Shown: positions 48,180 to 60,570 of the stretch, piece after piece
How positions within the stretch are numbered: the stretch's first letter is position 1
Layout of the letters: each line of letters opens with the position of its first letter
Assembly (NCBI GenBank): GCA_022749755.1
Contig: CM040443.1
Coordinates: 287,191-351,190 of the forward strand
Source: Azadirachta indica
Taxonomy: Eukaryota; Streptophyta; Magnoliopsida; Sapindales; Meliaceae
Direction of reading: 5' to 3'
Length of the DNA: 64,000 nt
Translations under genes and position numbers: made by a program
The notes under the pieces: generated by a model
What the model was told of the DNA's origin: nothing
Seen by the model: the letters and a program-made list of their open reading frames with translations, nothing else
Databases searched by the model: none

Positions 48180-51100
48180 ATATAAAATGTGAAAGAGAGG
48201 GAAGCAAATGAAATGAGTGGGTCCAGATGAGCACTTATAAAGAGAGTTTGTCCTAGTGCTGAGTGACATCAAACGGGGCAAACACATTATCTTTGCAGGT
48301 TGAAAGACGACTAATGATATGCTTTCCCTGTCCCCAGCAATTAATCCCAATGTACATAACAATAACATGTATGGGCTTCATATAATATAATATCTGCATA
48401 TGTTTGTGTACACATGTATGTGTAATTGCAGAGGCTGAAGTGTAAAGACATGGGGTGTGTTATGGTCATGGAAGTAATCTGACAATATATGTATATATAA
48501 GAGGAAAAGTTGAGTTGAGTAAATACTGTTTGAAGAGAATCTGACCACATACTCTTTCTTCTACTTTTTAAAGTGGGAAAGAGAATGAATGAATGGATGG
48601 ATGAATGAATGATCAGAAGAGAAGAGATGAGATGAGATGAGATGAGATGAGATGGGATGACTGTCTTTCACTCATAACATTTGAAGTATCTTTTTGTGGG
48701 ACTTACAGTAACTGGTCTTTATTTTATTTTTTTCCTTCTTTTCTTTAGCCTGTCTCTTTTGTATTGTTTCACTTTTATCTCTCTCTCTCTCTCTCTCTAC
48801 TCATTGATTTGTAGCTGTTGGAGACTCGAAGAGCCCAAAATTCAACGCATTAGTGGTAACTGTATTATCTGCTGCCTTTTCCCTGCCTGTTTACAACCTT
48901 TTTTGCTTGCTTAGCTTTCTGACTTCTTTAGGACGTTGCTCTATCATCTCCGTTCCTTCCCCCACCCTTACTCTACTTCTGCTTTGCTTTCCCATAATTA
49001 TACATCCTTTTTTTTTTTTCTCTCCTCTTTCTCCGCTGCATAATCTTATCTCCATCTGTTTATCTCTTTTCATCTCCTGTTTGCTACTTCATTTTTAGTA
49101 AAAACTAAGACTTTGTGTGTAATACTACTACCAACTAGTCTACTCTCCTTTTCTTGCCCTTTGATAGTCATCTTTTCACTAAGCAAAAGAAAGCATATCA
49201 GTTATGAAGTATAACTAGCTAGTATGCAACATCAAAGATACTTTGTAAGAATAAGATACTCTTCCCACCTAACAATATCTCCTAGCCCTAGGCTATAGAT
49301 TTTTTTGTTCATACAATCTTTTTTCATGTTCTAATTTTTGTTCTTCGTGTTTCCTTCTCTATATCAGCCTTCAGTTGTGTTACTGTTTTAAGCGTAATGG
49401 TCCCCACAGGATTTACTTTCTCTGAACTTTGGTAGTTCCTTTGAGTTTTGGTTGATGCTCTGTTCTTCAGGCTCTGCTGCTTCCGTTTGTTTATGTTTTC
49501 TGGTTTCTTCCTAGATGTTTCTGTGTCTGATGTATGTATTGGTTTAAGTTATGTTCTATGATTGGAAGTATGATTTAATCAGTAGATTGTAATTCTACCA
49601 TAGATCTCATGCGGGATGAAAAATGAAATAATTCTGGAATTATTTTACTGAATTATGGATGTTTCGTTAACATAGAGGTCAGATCATTAAATTGGATTTC
49701 TGATTCATGAAAATGATGTAGTTTTCTCTCAGTTACTTTCCTATCCCCACCCACCCTCTTCCTTTTCTATTCACTCTTTTCAATTATTCCAGATTGAAAG
49801 TGAAAGTCAGGGAGAGAGATTAAACTCAAGAGAAAGGAGAAAGAAAGAAAGAGTAATACTTTACATAACTTTTAAAAAAAAAAAACTTCAAGGGAAAGGA
49901 GAAAGAAAGAAAGAGTAATACTTTACATAAAAAAAAAGAGTGCTACAATTAATTAATTGGCTCATATTTATTTTGATAATTATTGCTACGATGTCTTACT
50001 ATCCAATTCAAATGTGATGCTATGATGTTATTTTGATAATCTTCTTTGTTTGCTCTGATGCATCGACTATTTTTCTTAATGTGTATCTAGAAAATCTTTT
50101 GCATAATTGGCCTCAATCTTTTTATAACAATAATTTGTTTCTTGAATTTTCCTACAGAATTAATTCTGCTTCGATCTCCAAACTGTAAATTGAGTAATTG
50201 TTCAAGTGGCAAAATTCAGGATCATACCAGAAGAGGTATACGATTTATGGTAAGAGCACCCTCTTGTCATTTAACTAGACATTATTTCACCTTCCACAAT
50301 TCTCCTGTATCTGTTTTACAGAAGAATTAAGAAGTTTATGTATATTCTTTCATTGTTTATATCCATACTTTTACATAGTTGTCCTTGTTTTTCTCATGGT
50401 TTTTAGCCTTCTTAGCATAGCCATACTTTGCATGAAATTTTTTCAATTGTTTGTTCTCTTAGTGTTGCTGTTCTTGTTATCAAAACATCATATGCCTACA
50501 ACCAAAAATGGTAACATCAGAAATTATGTCTGAATTTTGAGTTTTTTTTTTCATTAGAAATATTTGGAACTTTGTCATTTCAATTTTCTTTAATTTACTA
50601 TCCATTTCTTTTGGGATACATCTCTATTGTGTTGGACTGATATATTATGTATTGGTTATATGATAATATTTGCTACTTTCATTCTCATTTGTTATTTGAT
50701 AAAAGGAAAACATTAAATTCCAACAAGAGCTGCAATCTGAACTGTGTATAATATAATTGCTGTTCCCTGCTTCTGCCATCCGGACCTTCTTTTACTTCCC
50801 AATCTTTGGCTCTGGGGTTTGATAGTCTAGTATTTATTATGATACATTCTTTGATATGATGAACTCTATAGAAAAGTGAAAGCAATTAACAATATGGTTT
50901 TCCTTTATTATAGCAGTTTTGTGACAATTCACCTATTTCCGTGATTTCAACTTGCTAGCTCTCGAATAAACAATCATATGAGAAGATCATAAATTAAGTT
51001 GCATTACATGATTTAAGAGGTGCCACTAAAAGAAATGAAGGGCTTCCTTTGGGATTTGTATGCCATGGAAAACTGTTTTTAACCACAAGTCTTGAGAAAG

Positions 51101-52847
51101 TAGATATGTTGGCATTAAAGAAGTTCTCTAGTTGTTTCTATAAGAACGATTCTGAGGCTTCATATAGGTTTGCTGGTAAGTAGACAGTGACTGGATCATA
51201 GATGTGAACTGATTATTACTAGCTGCCATCCAGGAACTGTGCCAAAAGTGATGATTTTATGCCTTCTAGTTATCTGATATTTGCATAAACATCTGAAAAC
51301 TCTGTTTCACTGTTGGGATATCATCAATGTGTCTTTTGTTTAATTTTATCCTGAGAAGATTTCTTGATGAGTAGTATAAGAATATCAGTAGACTCCATGC
51401 ATGAGTAACCCATGTTATCCTTAATGATTTTTGGTGTCAGTGAGCAGTTTCCAGGTATCTCTCTGCTCTCATCCATAGTTCATACTTAAATAGATTATCG
51501 ATATGATAAATCTGTAATGATTTTGTGTTATGCTCTTATACTCTTGGCTTACATGGAAAAAACCCAAAAAAGAGCCAGAAGTCTTGAATAATAGATTCAG
51601 GACCTAAGGCTTATAAGTTACTATTGACATTCTTCTTGCAGCTCTTCTAGCTAATTGGCCAAAGGTCTCTTTGCCAAAAAAGAGCATTTTTACTTTTTTA
51701 CCATTCGTAAAGTAGTTCTTTGAACAAGTTTTGCTGTGGTTCACGTGATAAGTGGAATACACATTGGGGAAAAAAATAAAGAGATGAACTTATATTATGA
51801 GAGTCAGCCAATACTTTTCATTAAGTTGTAAAACTTGTGTTTAAGACCCTTACAAAAAGACTCCTTCACTCTCAGTTCCATGTGCCAAGAAGTGATATCA
51901 TCAGCTTGAGTGAGTGTGATGCCAACTTGGGATGGTTATAGCCATAATAAAAGTATGTGACAAACTACTTTTACTCTCACTTTGCAGTTAAGTAGATTTT
52001 GGTGAACAAAGTGTATTTTGTGGTATGTTTGACTTGCTTGTCGAGAAGTAAAATAAGGCAGTATTGTGTGATATTTGGATTGTGGTATTAGGTGGCTATC
52101 GAAATGTAGTGGTGCAGTGTTGGTCAATTTTGCAGGGAAGTGAAGTGGAGATTTCTTAAGGTCAAGTGGTCAGTGGAAACCAACTTTGACATTGTTGTTA
52201 TTGAAATCTACCTGTACTTCAGTTTCTTAATAAGTTAGCGAGTCATGTGCAACTCTTTTAGACAATGAAATGGCTTGTTTCTTTTTCTGGAATGTACTGG
52301 TAGGATCATTGGTTCATTATCTGTTAAATGGTGTGACCGAGCCAAGGATGAGAGTAAAGACTAGTTTTGCGCTTAAACCATGTACAAGTTTCCACATAAA
52401 TTCAGCCCATAACTTCAGAATTGATCACTTCTAGGTGGGTGCAAATTTTCTTGCTTGGTATAACAAAAGAACACCATGCTCTAAGTGTCCAAACAGTTAT
52501 TCTTAGAGCTGTATGAATGTATAGGTGTTTGTTTTCTGCTAGAGACTAACAAGCAAATAAAGATATACTTGTTCACTGAAGTTTTAACCTGGTGTCAAAA
52601 TGCTTGCTTGCTTGTTGTGTTCGAAAGCATCTTGAGGCATTACGAGAATATATACATATTATATAGCTTCAAGCTCTGCGTTTATCTTGCTTTCTCTCAA
52701 TTTCTCCACTTAATTTTACATGACCAATAATCCATTTAGTAATACATGCAGGTAAAGAGCTAACAGCTTTCAGCAATTCGTATGATTGTTTCTGTGGTTG
52801 CTTAAATAGAAAGAAACAAACTCTCAACGTTACTGATTCACGCAAGC
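48180..52847 (+). promoter_or_regulatory. Long low-repeat region upstream of the C2H2 gene; possible leader exons
   Basis: This 4.7-kb stretch is clearly less AT-rich than the DNA to its left and lacks obvious transposons, so it is probably promoter and/or 5' UTR. Simple repeats include GAATGAATG/GATGA units at 48584-48660 and (CT)n at about 48780-48798. A possible non-coding exon is 50156-50235, bounded by 'TTTCCTACAG' and 'AAGAG|GTATAC'. A TATA-like sequence lies at about 52650. No protein frame is convincing. Assigning it to the zinc finger gene is inference. Confidence 0.4.
49824..49930 (+). repeat. Direct duplication of a 45-bp purine-rich segment
   Basis: Copies at 49824-49868 and 49886-49930 share 'AAAGGAGAAAGAAAGAAAGA' and 'GTAATACTTTACATAA', separated by an A-rich spacer. 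They are nearly identical, so the event is recent. Confidence 0.85.
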
Positions 52848-53591
52848 ATGTTACAAGCAAACTGCAACTTCGAATCGGAAAATGATTCAGAAGCTAGCAG
52901 CCAGGTGGCTTCCAACATCTCCGCACAAGAAGCATCCCCAGATCGTACCAAGGACACCAATTCTTCCTGTCTCACAAATATTGTAAAGCTAAATCCGGAT
53001 CAAGGTCCTCTTTCCCTTGACTTAACCCTCCAATTTAAATCCAATGACATTGAGTCAAAGGGCACAGGTGAGAGTAGTGGGGAAGTAGCTGCAGCAGCCC
53101 AGACTCCAGCGGCAACAATTCCGAGGGTTTTCTCTTGCAATTACTGCCGCCGCAAATTCTACAGCTCGCAGGCCCTGGGTGGGCACCAAAATGCTCATAA
53201 GAGGGAAAGGACAATGGCAAAGCGAGCAATGCGAATGGGAATATTCTCTGATAGGTATACTAGCTTGGCATCTCTGCCTCTCCATGGTTCTGCATTTCGA
53301 TCCCTTGGTATCAAAGCTCATGCTGCAGTGCATCAAGGCATCATACAGCAACAGAGACCTCCGGATATGAGAGGTGTAGCGCGGTTTGAGCAAGGCTACT
53401 TTGGAATGCCAATGTTTGTGGAAGACGATGATGTAGACTTGTTTTGGCCGGGGAGTTTTAGGCAGATTGGTGAGGAAGTTAGAAGTAACCCGGCATTGCA
53501 GTTGGCTGAAAATTCAAATATGAACTTTGTAGCAATGCCACCAGAACCAAGGACAGATTCATCTGCACCAGACCTTACTTTGAAGCTCTGA
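52848..53591 (+). CDS. Single C2H2 zinc finger transcriptional repressor (ZFP4/ZFP7-type)
   Basis: An intronless 247-aa frame. One plant-type zinc finger spans about residues 97-117 ('[21 protein letters not shown]'), with the QALGGH DNA-contact helix at 108-113. It is followed by the basic '[14 protein letters not shown]' block. EAR-type repression motifs lie at 55-61 ('LSLDLTL') and at the very C-terminus ('DLTLKL'). Other conserved pieces of this subgroup are present: '[10 protein letters not shown]', '[18 protein letters not shown]', 'RFEQGYFG' and 'LFWPGSFRQ'. It is therefore a nuclear repressor that should recruit TOPLESS-type co-repressors (family knowledge). ATG at 52848 is the start giving the conserved N-terminal block. 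Which subgroup member it is (ZFP1, 3, 4 or 7) I cannot settle. Confidence 0.95.
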   Translation: MLQANCNFESENDSEASSQVASNISAQEASPDRTKDTNSSCLTNIVKLNPDQGPLSLDLTLQFKSNDIESKGTGESSGEVAAAAQTPAATIPRVFSCNYCRRKFYSSQALGGHQNAHKRERTMAKRAMRMGIFSDRYTSLASLPLHGSAFRSLGIKAHAAVHQGIIQQQRPPDMRGVARFEQGYFGMPMFVEDDDVDLFWPGSFRQIGEEVRSNPALQLAENSNMNFVAMPPEPRTDSSAPDLTLKL

Positions 53592-54140
53592 ATTTTGGTT
53601 TTTATTAGGCTTTAATTCTCCGTAAGACATAAATCTTTACAGTATTCTCTTTGTACAGTGAGATGTGCATTTGGCAATAGCTGCAAGCTCTTCAAAATTC
53701 TTTACCTAAAACTTTCTAATTTTCATTTCATTTTCTGCCTCTATATCTGTGTTGTTGTACTAGATTGCTACTGATGCTGATGTACAATAATTTTCGGTAG
53801 ACTAAAAGTTGACTGCCAGACCTTTCCGTAGTTAAATTTTGTTATGCGTTTGTGATTTATTTATATGATCATAATTTTTGGTGGGTACATAAGATATTGG
53901 TTCAAATCATATTCGTATATATTAATTACCAACTTATTAATTAAATAAAAGATCTTATAATAGAATCTGTATTAGTTTTTCAGATACTAAATTTCATATG
54001 CAAAAAGGTTTCTTGTTGCTGAAGAAATTAATGACAATTTAGGAAACTACTCCCTAAATTAACAACTTAAATTTTACTGTCGGGCTTTAGGTTTTCACTT
54101 TCCTATTCCGAGTTCTAATTCTAATAATATCGGGAAACCT
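53592..54140. other. 3' flank of the C2H2 gene and promoter side of the next gene
   Basis: It probably holds the 3' UTR of the zinc finger gene to about 53.8 kb ('GTACAATAATTTT' near 53780) and then spacer. No gene is visible. Confidence 0.5.
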
Positions 54141-54144
54141 GTTC

Positions 54145-54152
54145 TATATAAA
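54145..54152 (+). promoter_or_regulatory. TATA box of the intronless gene at 54228
   Basis: TATATAAA, in 'TCTATATAAACGG', lies 75 bp before the ATG, which leaves a leader of about 40-50 bases after a start site near 54180. It is the cleanest core promoter in the window and supports the downstream frame being a real gene. Confidence 0.7.
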
Positions 54153-54227
54153 CGGTATCAAACTACGCAACCAGAAACATTAAAACTCAACAACACACAA
54201 AATATTGCGAGAAAACGTGTTCAAGTA

Positions 54228-55013
54228 ATGGCAGAGCATAGAGTTTTGGTGAAAGAGATTCCTGACGAGGAAACGTCAATGTTGAATAGATTCATTGATG
54301 TTCTTAGCAAGACCTGTGAAAGCAAATTTATATACACTACAGAAGATCAACGTCGAGAGTTGAAAAAACACAATTACACTCTGCGTAGAGCGTTGGTTGA
54401 ATTCAAGCAGCTGATTAAGGAGAAGGCCACCAATGACGGCAGTGGCGGCTTCAGATGTTCTAACTGGCTATGGCGTTTGGAGATGGAATTGAAATATAGC
54501 TTCCTTCAGTTGCTACCCTTTATGGAGACGAGATTGGATGTAATGCATGACGATTTTGTTTCTGCTGTACACAATGCAGAGAGATCAATGGAAGATTGTG
54601 CTGAGGAGAGTCATGAAAGCTTTAAGGAAAAATTTGTAATGCTTGATGCTCGTATGCTTAGTGATTTAGGTTGTTCATTGGAGGATACTGCTAGGCTTCT
54701 CTTGAGAGAATGGGCGTGTGCAGCTGGAACTGATGATCGTGGAGTCAATATCAATGGAGAAGTGATTGTATGCCCTTCAGACTCTGCACTGAGCGTGATT
54801 TCTTCAGAGGATGGAAAGGAGCATGGTGAAACTGGGATGGGTCTAAAGAGATGGATGGATGAGAAATTGTTTCCTCTGTTGTCAGATAAGCTTGTTAAAG
54901 CTGATGATGGAGTTGCTGTTTCTGTTGCTAAAAACATTACTGTTTTCATTGAAACAGAAGAGGAAACAGGAGAGCTGTTGTTTAGGTTGGAGCCTGCTGT
55001 TGTTGTTGATTGA
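54228..55013 (+). CDS. Unrecognised intronless protein, 261 aa
   Basis: A single uninterrupted frame from ATG (54228) to TGA. Coding-like composition contrasts with the AT-rich surroundings. I do not recognise the family. It has no signal peptide, membrane segment or Cys/His cluster. The N-terminal part (about 1-75) is helical and basic ('TEDQRRELKKHNYTLRRALVEFKQLIKEKA'). The middle is helical ('WLWRLEMELKYSFLQLLPFMETRLDVMHDDF'). An acidic stretch follows and the tail is hydrophobic/acidic ('ITVFIETEEETGELLFRLEP'). It reads as a soluble, helical protein, possibly a regulator or adaptor, but no function can be assigned. It is tandem with the zinc finger gene upstream and convergent with alpha-SNAP, with 238 bp between the two stop codons. 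A retrocopy or lineage-specific gene is possible. Confidence 0.75.
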   Translation: MAEHRVLVKEIPDEETSMLNRFIDVLSKTCESKFIYTTEDQRRELKKHNYTLRRALVEFKQLIKEKATNDGSGGFRCSNWLWRLEMELKYSFLQLLPFMETRLDVMHDDFVSAVHNAERSMEDCAEESHESFKEKFVMLDARMLSDLGCSLEDTARLLLREWACAAGTDDRGVNINGEVIVCPSDSALSVISSEDGKEHGETGMGLKRWMDEKLFPLLSDKLVKADDGVAVSVAKNITVFIETEEETGELLFRLEPAVVVD

Positions 55014-55251
55014 ATCATTCAGTGATTGATTTAGGGCTCAAGCCCCAGACATCAAAGAAAATTTTGACAGAAATAGTAAGGATATTGTTTTCATTCACAA
55101 ACTAGAGTTCACAATTGTAGTAGTACCCATTTTGATCTAAACCAAAACCAAATGCATTCCAGTAATCAGAAAATCATAATCAGAGTTTTAATTGAGACAA
55201 ACAAGTACAATCATCACTAGATACATTTTATGTATGTATATAACATCAAAT

Positions 55252-58200
55252 TCAGGTGAGATCATCCTCCTCCAATTCTTTGGCTTTCAGCTTTTCCTTC
55301 ACCCTCAACAGAAGGGTTGTCTTCCAAGGATCCTGTACATCATCAGTTACAGCAAAGCAACATTAGAATACGAAGATAACAGCAAGAGAATAGTTTACAT
55401 CTGCACTAGCAGAGGGATGATTGAAGCAGAGCAAATATTAACCAATAGTTAACTTCTCAACTGAACCAGAGAAATGCTTTCATAGCAGTGAATATTGAGA
55501 TAACCCAGAGGTAAAATAGATCATACCATTTTTACTTTTAGAAGAAAAAAAAGAAGGAAACTACATGAAAAGATGCAAGAAAATGAAAAAAGAGTCTTAG
55601 GGAATGTTTGTTGTTGTTCATATTTATAAGGTCCAACCCTTTGTTGGAAGACAGGATTAGATGTATAATTGTAAATGCATTTGTATGAACCAGAGAGGGA
55701 AAGCAAGAGAATAATTTTCACAGATTTATACATGCATTAAATCAAAAATCAACGATTGAAAGAAAAATTTAAGGCTATATTCTATAAAAGCCTTAAAATT
55801 CGATGACTTCTTTCAATATCTAAATTTGGATGTGTTATTCCAGCCAAACTGCACGCAAGATAATTTTGCATAATTACTACAATATAATTGAATTTAATAA
55901 TATTCTAGAAGAGTCTGTAATGGCAGAGAGAAATATACCAGAGGGGTCATGCTGTCAAACTCCTTGACAACATTTGTAAACTTTGCAACGTCTTCCTCAT
56001 CAGTGGCAGCAGCAATGTCCTAGCATACCAATAGAAAAGCAGGATTCTTTGAGATTTCATTCCCAGATGGAAATAAAGGAAACAGAAAAAAGACTGAATG
56101 TACTAACATATAAAGGAAACAGGCTATGAGTTAGCAATACTAGCTTCCCACTTAAAAGCCCGTAAAAATAATTATGCATACAAGATTAAAGCATACAGAT
56201 GAGTAAAAGGTGTATATATTTTTCCAACCAAAAGGGGAAAAGAAGAAAAAAGCTAACTAAGAATTAATGAGAAGCATATGCTACTTGAAATGCAACAAAA
56301 AATGAAAAAGTTTCCCACATAGATATAACCTACCGCCAATAATCTGTATTCACGAGTTCCCAAAAAAGTTGGATCCATTTCCTGCAAAAAGCAAATGCAC
56401 CAATTGTCTAGTGTAGCCAACTTTCAGAAATGCTGTCAGGATTAAAACAAAAACAAACCCATACCTGGTATCGCTCCAATGCATTAGTGATTGCAACAAC
56501 ATCACCCTTGCAAAGTTGGCAAATGCCAGCATTAAGAAGATGTCCTTTCACTCCATACTTCAGCAAGTTGTTGTTGAGTGATTGTTTAGCAATCTCTTCA
56601 TAAATCTCAATTGACTTATGATATCTGGAGAAATAGCATAACCAAATCCATTTAAGCCGCAGTTAAAAAACTTCTCCGTTCACTCAAGAATATAAAGAAA
56701 TGTAAGTACAGTATCTTCTAAAAGCATATAGACTTACTGTTCCAATTCAGCAGCATATTGTGCAACTTTCTGCTTGCACTGATTTGCAGAAGTTGTTACT
56801 TCTTCATTCTGGAACATATCGGCTGCCTTCTCAAAGAAAACAATAGCCTGCTTGATGTTATGGTCAGACTCATACAGCTCAGCAATTTCCTATAAACAAA
56901 AGAAGGAACAAGGTCATTAATGATTGCAAATAATGATTGGTTATCATATTCTTATCATATTCAATTATATTAATTCTACATTTTGACAAGGCAGAAAGAA
57001 GAATACTCAAAAATCAACTTCTATAATTTTTAACAGCGTAACAGACCATAACAAGGCTAAAGAAGGAATGCAGAACTATGCCATATATTAACAGGGAGAA
57101 AGTACCTTGTAATATCTTGCAGCCATGCTGAGCCTTCCAATGTCACAAAACATATTTACAGCCTGTTCTAAGCAAGATATGGCCTCTGCACAGACAAAAG
57201 CTCAAAACAAAAAGGTTAACAAAGTTTTAATCCAAACTAGAAAAGAGAACTTCATAAGTTGGCATACATGAAACTCCAAATAGAAAAAAAGGCACAAGAC
57301 ACAACATGGCTGGCTAACTTGGTTTCTTCCCAATCGAAGTAGTATTATAACTGTATGACAGATAGACTTACTGATGAACGCAAAAACAGAGGCAACCTAA
57401 CATAGTAATCAAGGTACATGCATTCAGCATCTGACTAACAACTCCAGCCTAACTAGCATAGCTCTAAAAGCTCCAAGTGAAGAGGTTACCAAATATAAAA
57501 AGAGTTAGAAGCTCAAAGCTTACCCTTTGCAGATGTTTTCTTGTAGCAATGAGCAGCATCTACGTAAGCTTGGGCAGCTTCATGCTTGCTTTCCAACTAC
57601 AAACATGAGTCAGTATTATCACATAAGTTCAAATGTCGGTAAATCAATAAAATAAAATTTTCCCTTTCTATTTATTCACTTATTTTCCCTTTCCCTTTCT
57701 ATTTATTTTCCCTTTCACATAAGTCATTAGTATTCACCAAACATCCAATTACTAAAGATCCAGAGCACTTACCTTTAAATGACAGTTTGCCAACTTAATG
57801 TAAGTTGATCCAGCTTTATCCCCTGCAAGACCATAAAAGTAAGTAAACCACAATACATGAAGGCAATGTCGGTGAAGAATCTAGTTACTAAAAATCATAG
57901 GTAGATTTAAGATTCTATCCATCAGCATCATAATGATCAATGGTCACGATATGGCCATGGCAGAACTAAATTTTTGAGAATTTGGCAAGCATGGACTTTA
58001 GCAGAATTTTAACAAAATTCAAGAAGGTTGCCAATCCAAAGGGAAAAAAAAAATTCTGATTCTATAATCAACAGATTTATTTCCACTGCAGAACTGTAGA
58101 CTACACAATTTCATCACGTGTTGGAATCAAAATATCTAAAGTCGGCTCTGATCCATTACAAACTGAAAAATTCATAATTTTCTATCAAAATCCAATCCAA

Positions 58201-58593
58201 ACAAACCCTAATATTGAACTCGATCGCCAACAGTTTGCAAAAAAAAAAATAATTACAATTTTTCAACACATTCAAGAGTTAAATAGAAAGTGCGTCATTT
58301 CCATTGCAGCAACAATATATCATGAACAAGATCAAAATATTTTCATTCCTAACTCCATCCAACACTCTTTTGGTAAACAAACAGAATAAAATAATACCAA
58401 ACAATGATGTAATCAACCGAATACATAAAGAACTCAAAAAAACATTACATGATTTGGCGAGTTTGAAGGAATTAGCAGCTTTATCGAAGAGATCGGCGGC
58501 ATCCTCATATTTGGAGCCGAATATTCCCCAGCCATTGAGCTTCTTCTCCGCTTTTTTCTCGAATTCCTCGGCTCGAGCTATCTGATCCCCCAT
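55252..58593 (-). CDS. ASNAP: Alpha-SNAP (soluble NSF attachment protein)
   Basis: Nine exons splice in phase to 289 aa, the usual plant alpha-SNAP length: 58593-58449, 57822-57773, 57596-57524, 57185-57106, 56889-56738, 56624-56465, 56381-56334, 56019-55939 and 55332-55252. The protein starts '[35 protein letters not shown]', with the N-terminal membrane-contact region, and runs through TPR-like helical pairs ('[15 protein letters not shown]', '[34 protein letters not shown]', '[29 protein letters not shown]'). It ends '[16 protein letters not shown]', where the penultimate Leu is needed to stimulate NSF ATPase (family knowledge). It links SNARE complexes to NSF for disassembly and recycling in the cytosol and on membranes. 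All junctions are GT-AG and no lesion is seen. A copy-number or resistance role, as known for soybean Rhg1, is not implied here. Confidence 0.98.
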
Positions 58594-59040
58594 TTTCGAC
58601 TAATATTATACTTTACGCAGAGAAATGAATGATCGGCGATTCGCAATAGAGACTAATAAGCAAGAAAATTGAAAATAAGAAAAAGATTATAATACTGATC
58701 TTCGAAGACAATATCTCCGCTTATGATAGAGTAATTTTTTGTACAGACCATATAATTAAACATGAGTTATGTATAGCATTAATCACTGAAATAAATAAAT
58801 AAATAAATAATTACCAAACGCTGGTGGCTGTTGGCCGTCGACGAAGTGGAAGAGTCCAGCAGACGTCGATTTCAGCGACAGCTCGTGTTCGGATTGGTGG
58901 CTTCAGTCACCTGGCTTGCGGTGGTTGTATGAATCCTATAGAGAGAAAGAAGATTGTTGTCGGTCGGATTGGCGATGTGAGAATTTGTCCGCGCGCTGCA
59001 AATCCTGGCGTGGGATTTACTTCGCCCTCGAGGGCGATGA
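58594..59040 (-). promoter_or_regulatory. Alpha-SNAP 5' leader with a probable UTR intron, and promoter
   Basis: The 5' side is unusually GC-rich for the window (about 58815-59040). On the minus strand a good donor lies at 58814 ('GTTTG|GTAATT') and an acceptor at 58653 ('TTATTAG|TCTC'). They would remove an AT-rich 162-bp intron from the leader and leave a short UTR before the ATG. Open frames on the plus strand here lack any domain and are probably chance products of the GC-rich leader. Confidence 0.5.
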
Positions 59041-59149
59041 TGAGATATTAGAGGGAGAGGTCAAGTGGGCTTGGGTTGAATCGAACCCGACGCGACTAAG
59101 TATTTGGGTTGGGCCTAAGAGACTGAATTGGATTTAATTATAATGAATT

Positions 59150-60470
59150 GTTTTAATAAAATTTGATACAAAAATATATTTAGTCTTTCATTGTATTATA
59201 AAACATTAATTATATAATTTTTTTTGTCATTTAAGTATATATTATTAAATTTATTAATAATTAAATAATTTAAAATTATTTATATTAATAACAAAAAAAA
59301 TTACAGTCAGTTGTCGGTGGTTATTATTCGTTTGAGTTGTCATAAACATCATTTTGATTTTTCGTTAAACTATTATACATAATAGTATTATTATATTAAA
59401 TATTTAATAAAAATTTTAATAATATTTATAATAACTCAAACAATAGTTGATGATGGCGGTCAATTGTATTTGGTGGTTAAGTGTCAATAGACATAGATAG
59501 TTAAGTGTAAGAGATTTTAAAATTTTTTGAAAAATAATACATACTAGACTTGACTCGTAGGCGGTGTAGGTCCATAATAAAATGTATTATTTTCAATTTT
59601 AATATATTCCAATTCCCTTCAATTTTGGAGCCAAACACTAAATCGTAAAACTTTTGTTCAGTACAATGAAATGATACAGTGTAGTGTGGATCACCAAACA
59701 CGCCCTGAAGGACTACTTTTATTCTAAATATGCGACGAGATTATATTAATTAATTAAATTAGATTCATTATAGAAATTAAAATTTAAATATCTAAAATCT
59801 GAAACATATTATTATTATTATTTAACTTTCAAATAGTTTTCTAAACAAATATTAATTGTTTAATTAATTAGTTAATTATCTTTCTGTTTTTGTTTAATTA
59901 GTTTTTTTTTTATAATTTTAGCATTTTTTAAAAATTTTGGAATATTACAATGTTAATTCCTCCTTTGTTGGTTATTACAAAAATGCTTCTTAATTTGATC
60001 AATTTATGCTACAAGAATGGATAATTTGATGTCATAATTATGTATTAATTTATAAATATTAATCAAGTCTCAAATTTAAATAAACCTACATACATAAATT
60101 TGCATGATCCATAATCTATTTGTTTTATATTATATTTAAAAATTAATAATTTTACTTAATAAAATCCTTATATATGATTAAGAATTTAAGATATATCTTA
60201 TATATTATAAAGTAATTTAAAATTACAATTTAATACACTTATTTAAATTTTAGAAATAAATTAAAGTTTTGAACTAATTTTATTCAAATTTTTTTAACAA
60301 AAATAGTTTCTTTGTTCAAAATTGAGAAATTTAACCAAAAAATTAGGCCCACCACTTTACACCAACCTTAATTAATAATTACACTTACAAATTTCTTGAG
60401 GGAAATGATGACAGTTTTAATGAGGACTTTTAATTAACAATGAGTACAAAATAATATGATGAGTTTAAAT
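59150..60470. other. Intergenic region with hAT-like and inverted-repeat fragments
   Basis: At 59690-59705, 'CCAAACACGCCCTG' resembles the end of a plant hAT-type element whose other end I cannot find. Around 59310-59450, 'TTCGTTTGAGTTGTCATAA' and the inverse of 'TTATAATAACTCAAACAAT' form a weak inverted repeat. That repeat shares pieces with the fold-back element at 63013-63721. No gene is present. Confidence 0.45.
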
Positions 60471-60477
60471 AATTATT

Positions 60478-60478
60478 G

Positions 60479-60543
<65 letters not shown>

Positions 60544-60570
60544 TATTATTATTATTATTATTATTATTAT
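60478..60570 (+). repeat. (TAA)n joined to (TTA)n
   Basis: About 21 TAA/AAT units switch at about 60541 to about ten TTA/ATT units. The tract is self-complementary and can fold into a long hairpin. Confidence 0.95.

Noticed and set aside
52669..53393. Minus-strand frames over the C2H2 gene
   Set aside because: Antisense shadows; the plus strand encodes a well-conserved zinc finger protein.
54611..55018. 135-aa minus-strand frame opposite the unknown gene
   Set aside because: Ser-rich antisense shadow. The plus frame is longer and has a promoter, though with an unknown family this is less certain than elsewhere.
58824..59137. Overlapping plus-strand frames in GC-rich DNA upstream of alpha-SNAP
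   Set aside because: No domain, overlapping frames, and a better explanation as the alpha-SNAP leader and promoter on the minus strand.
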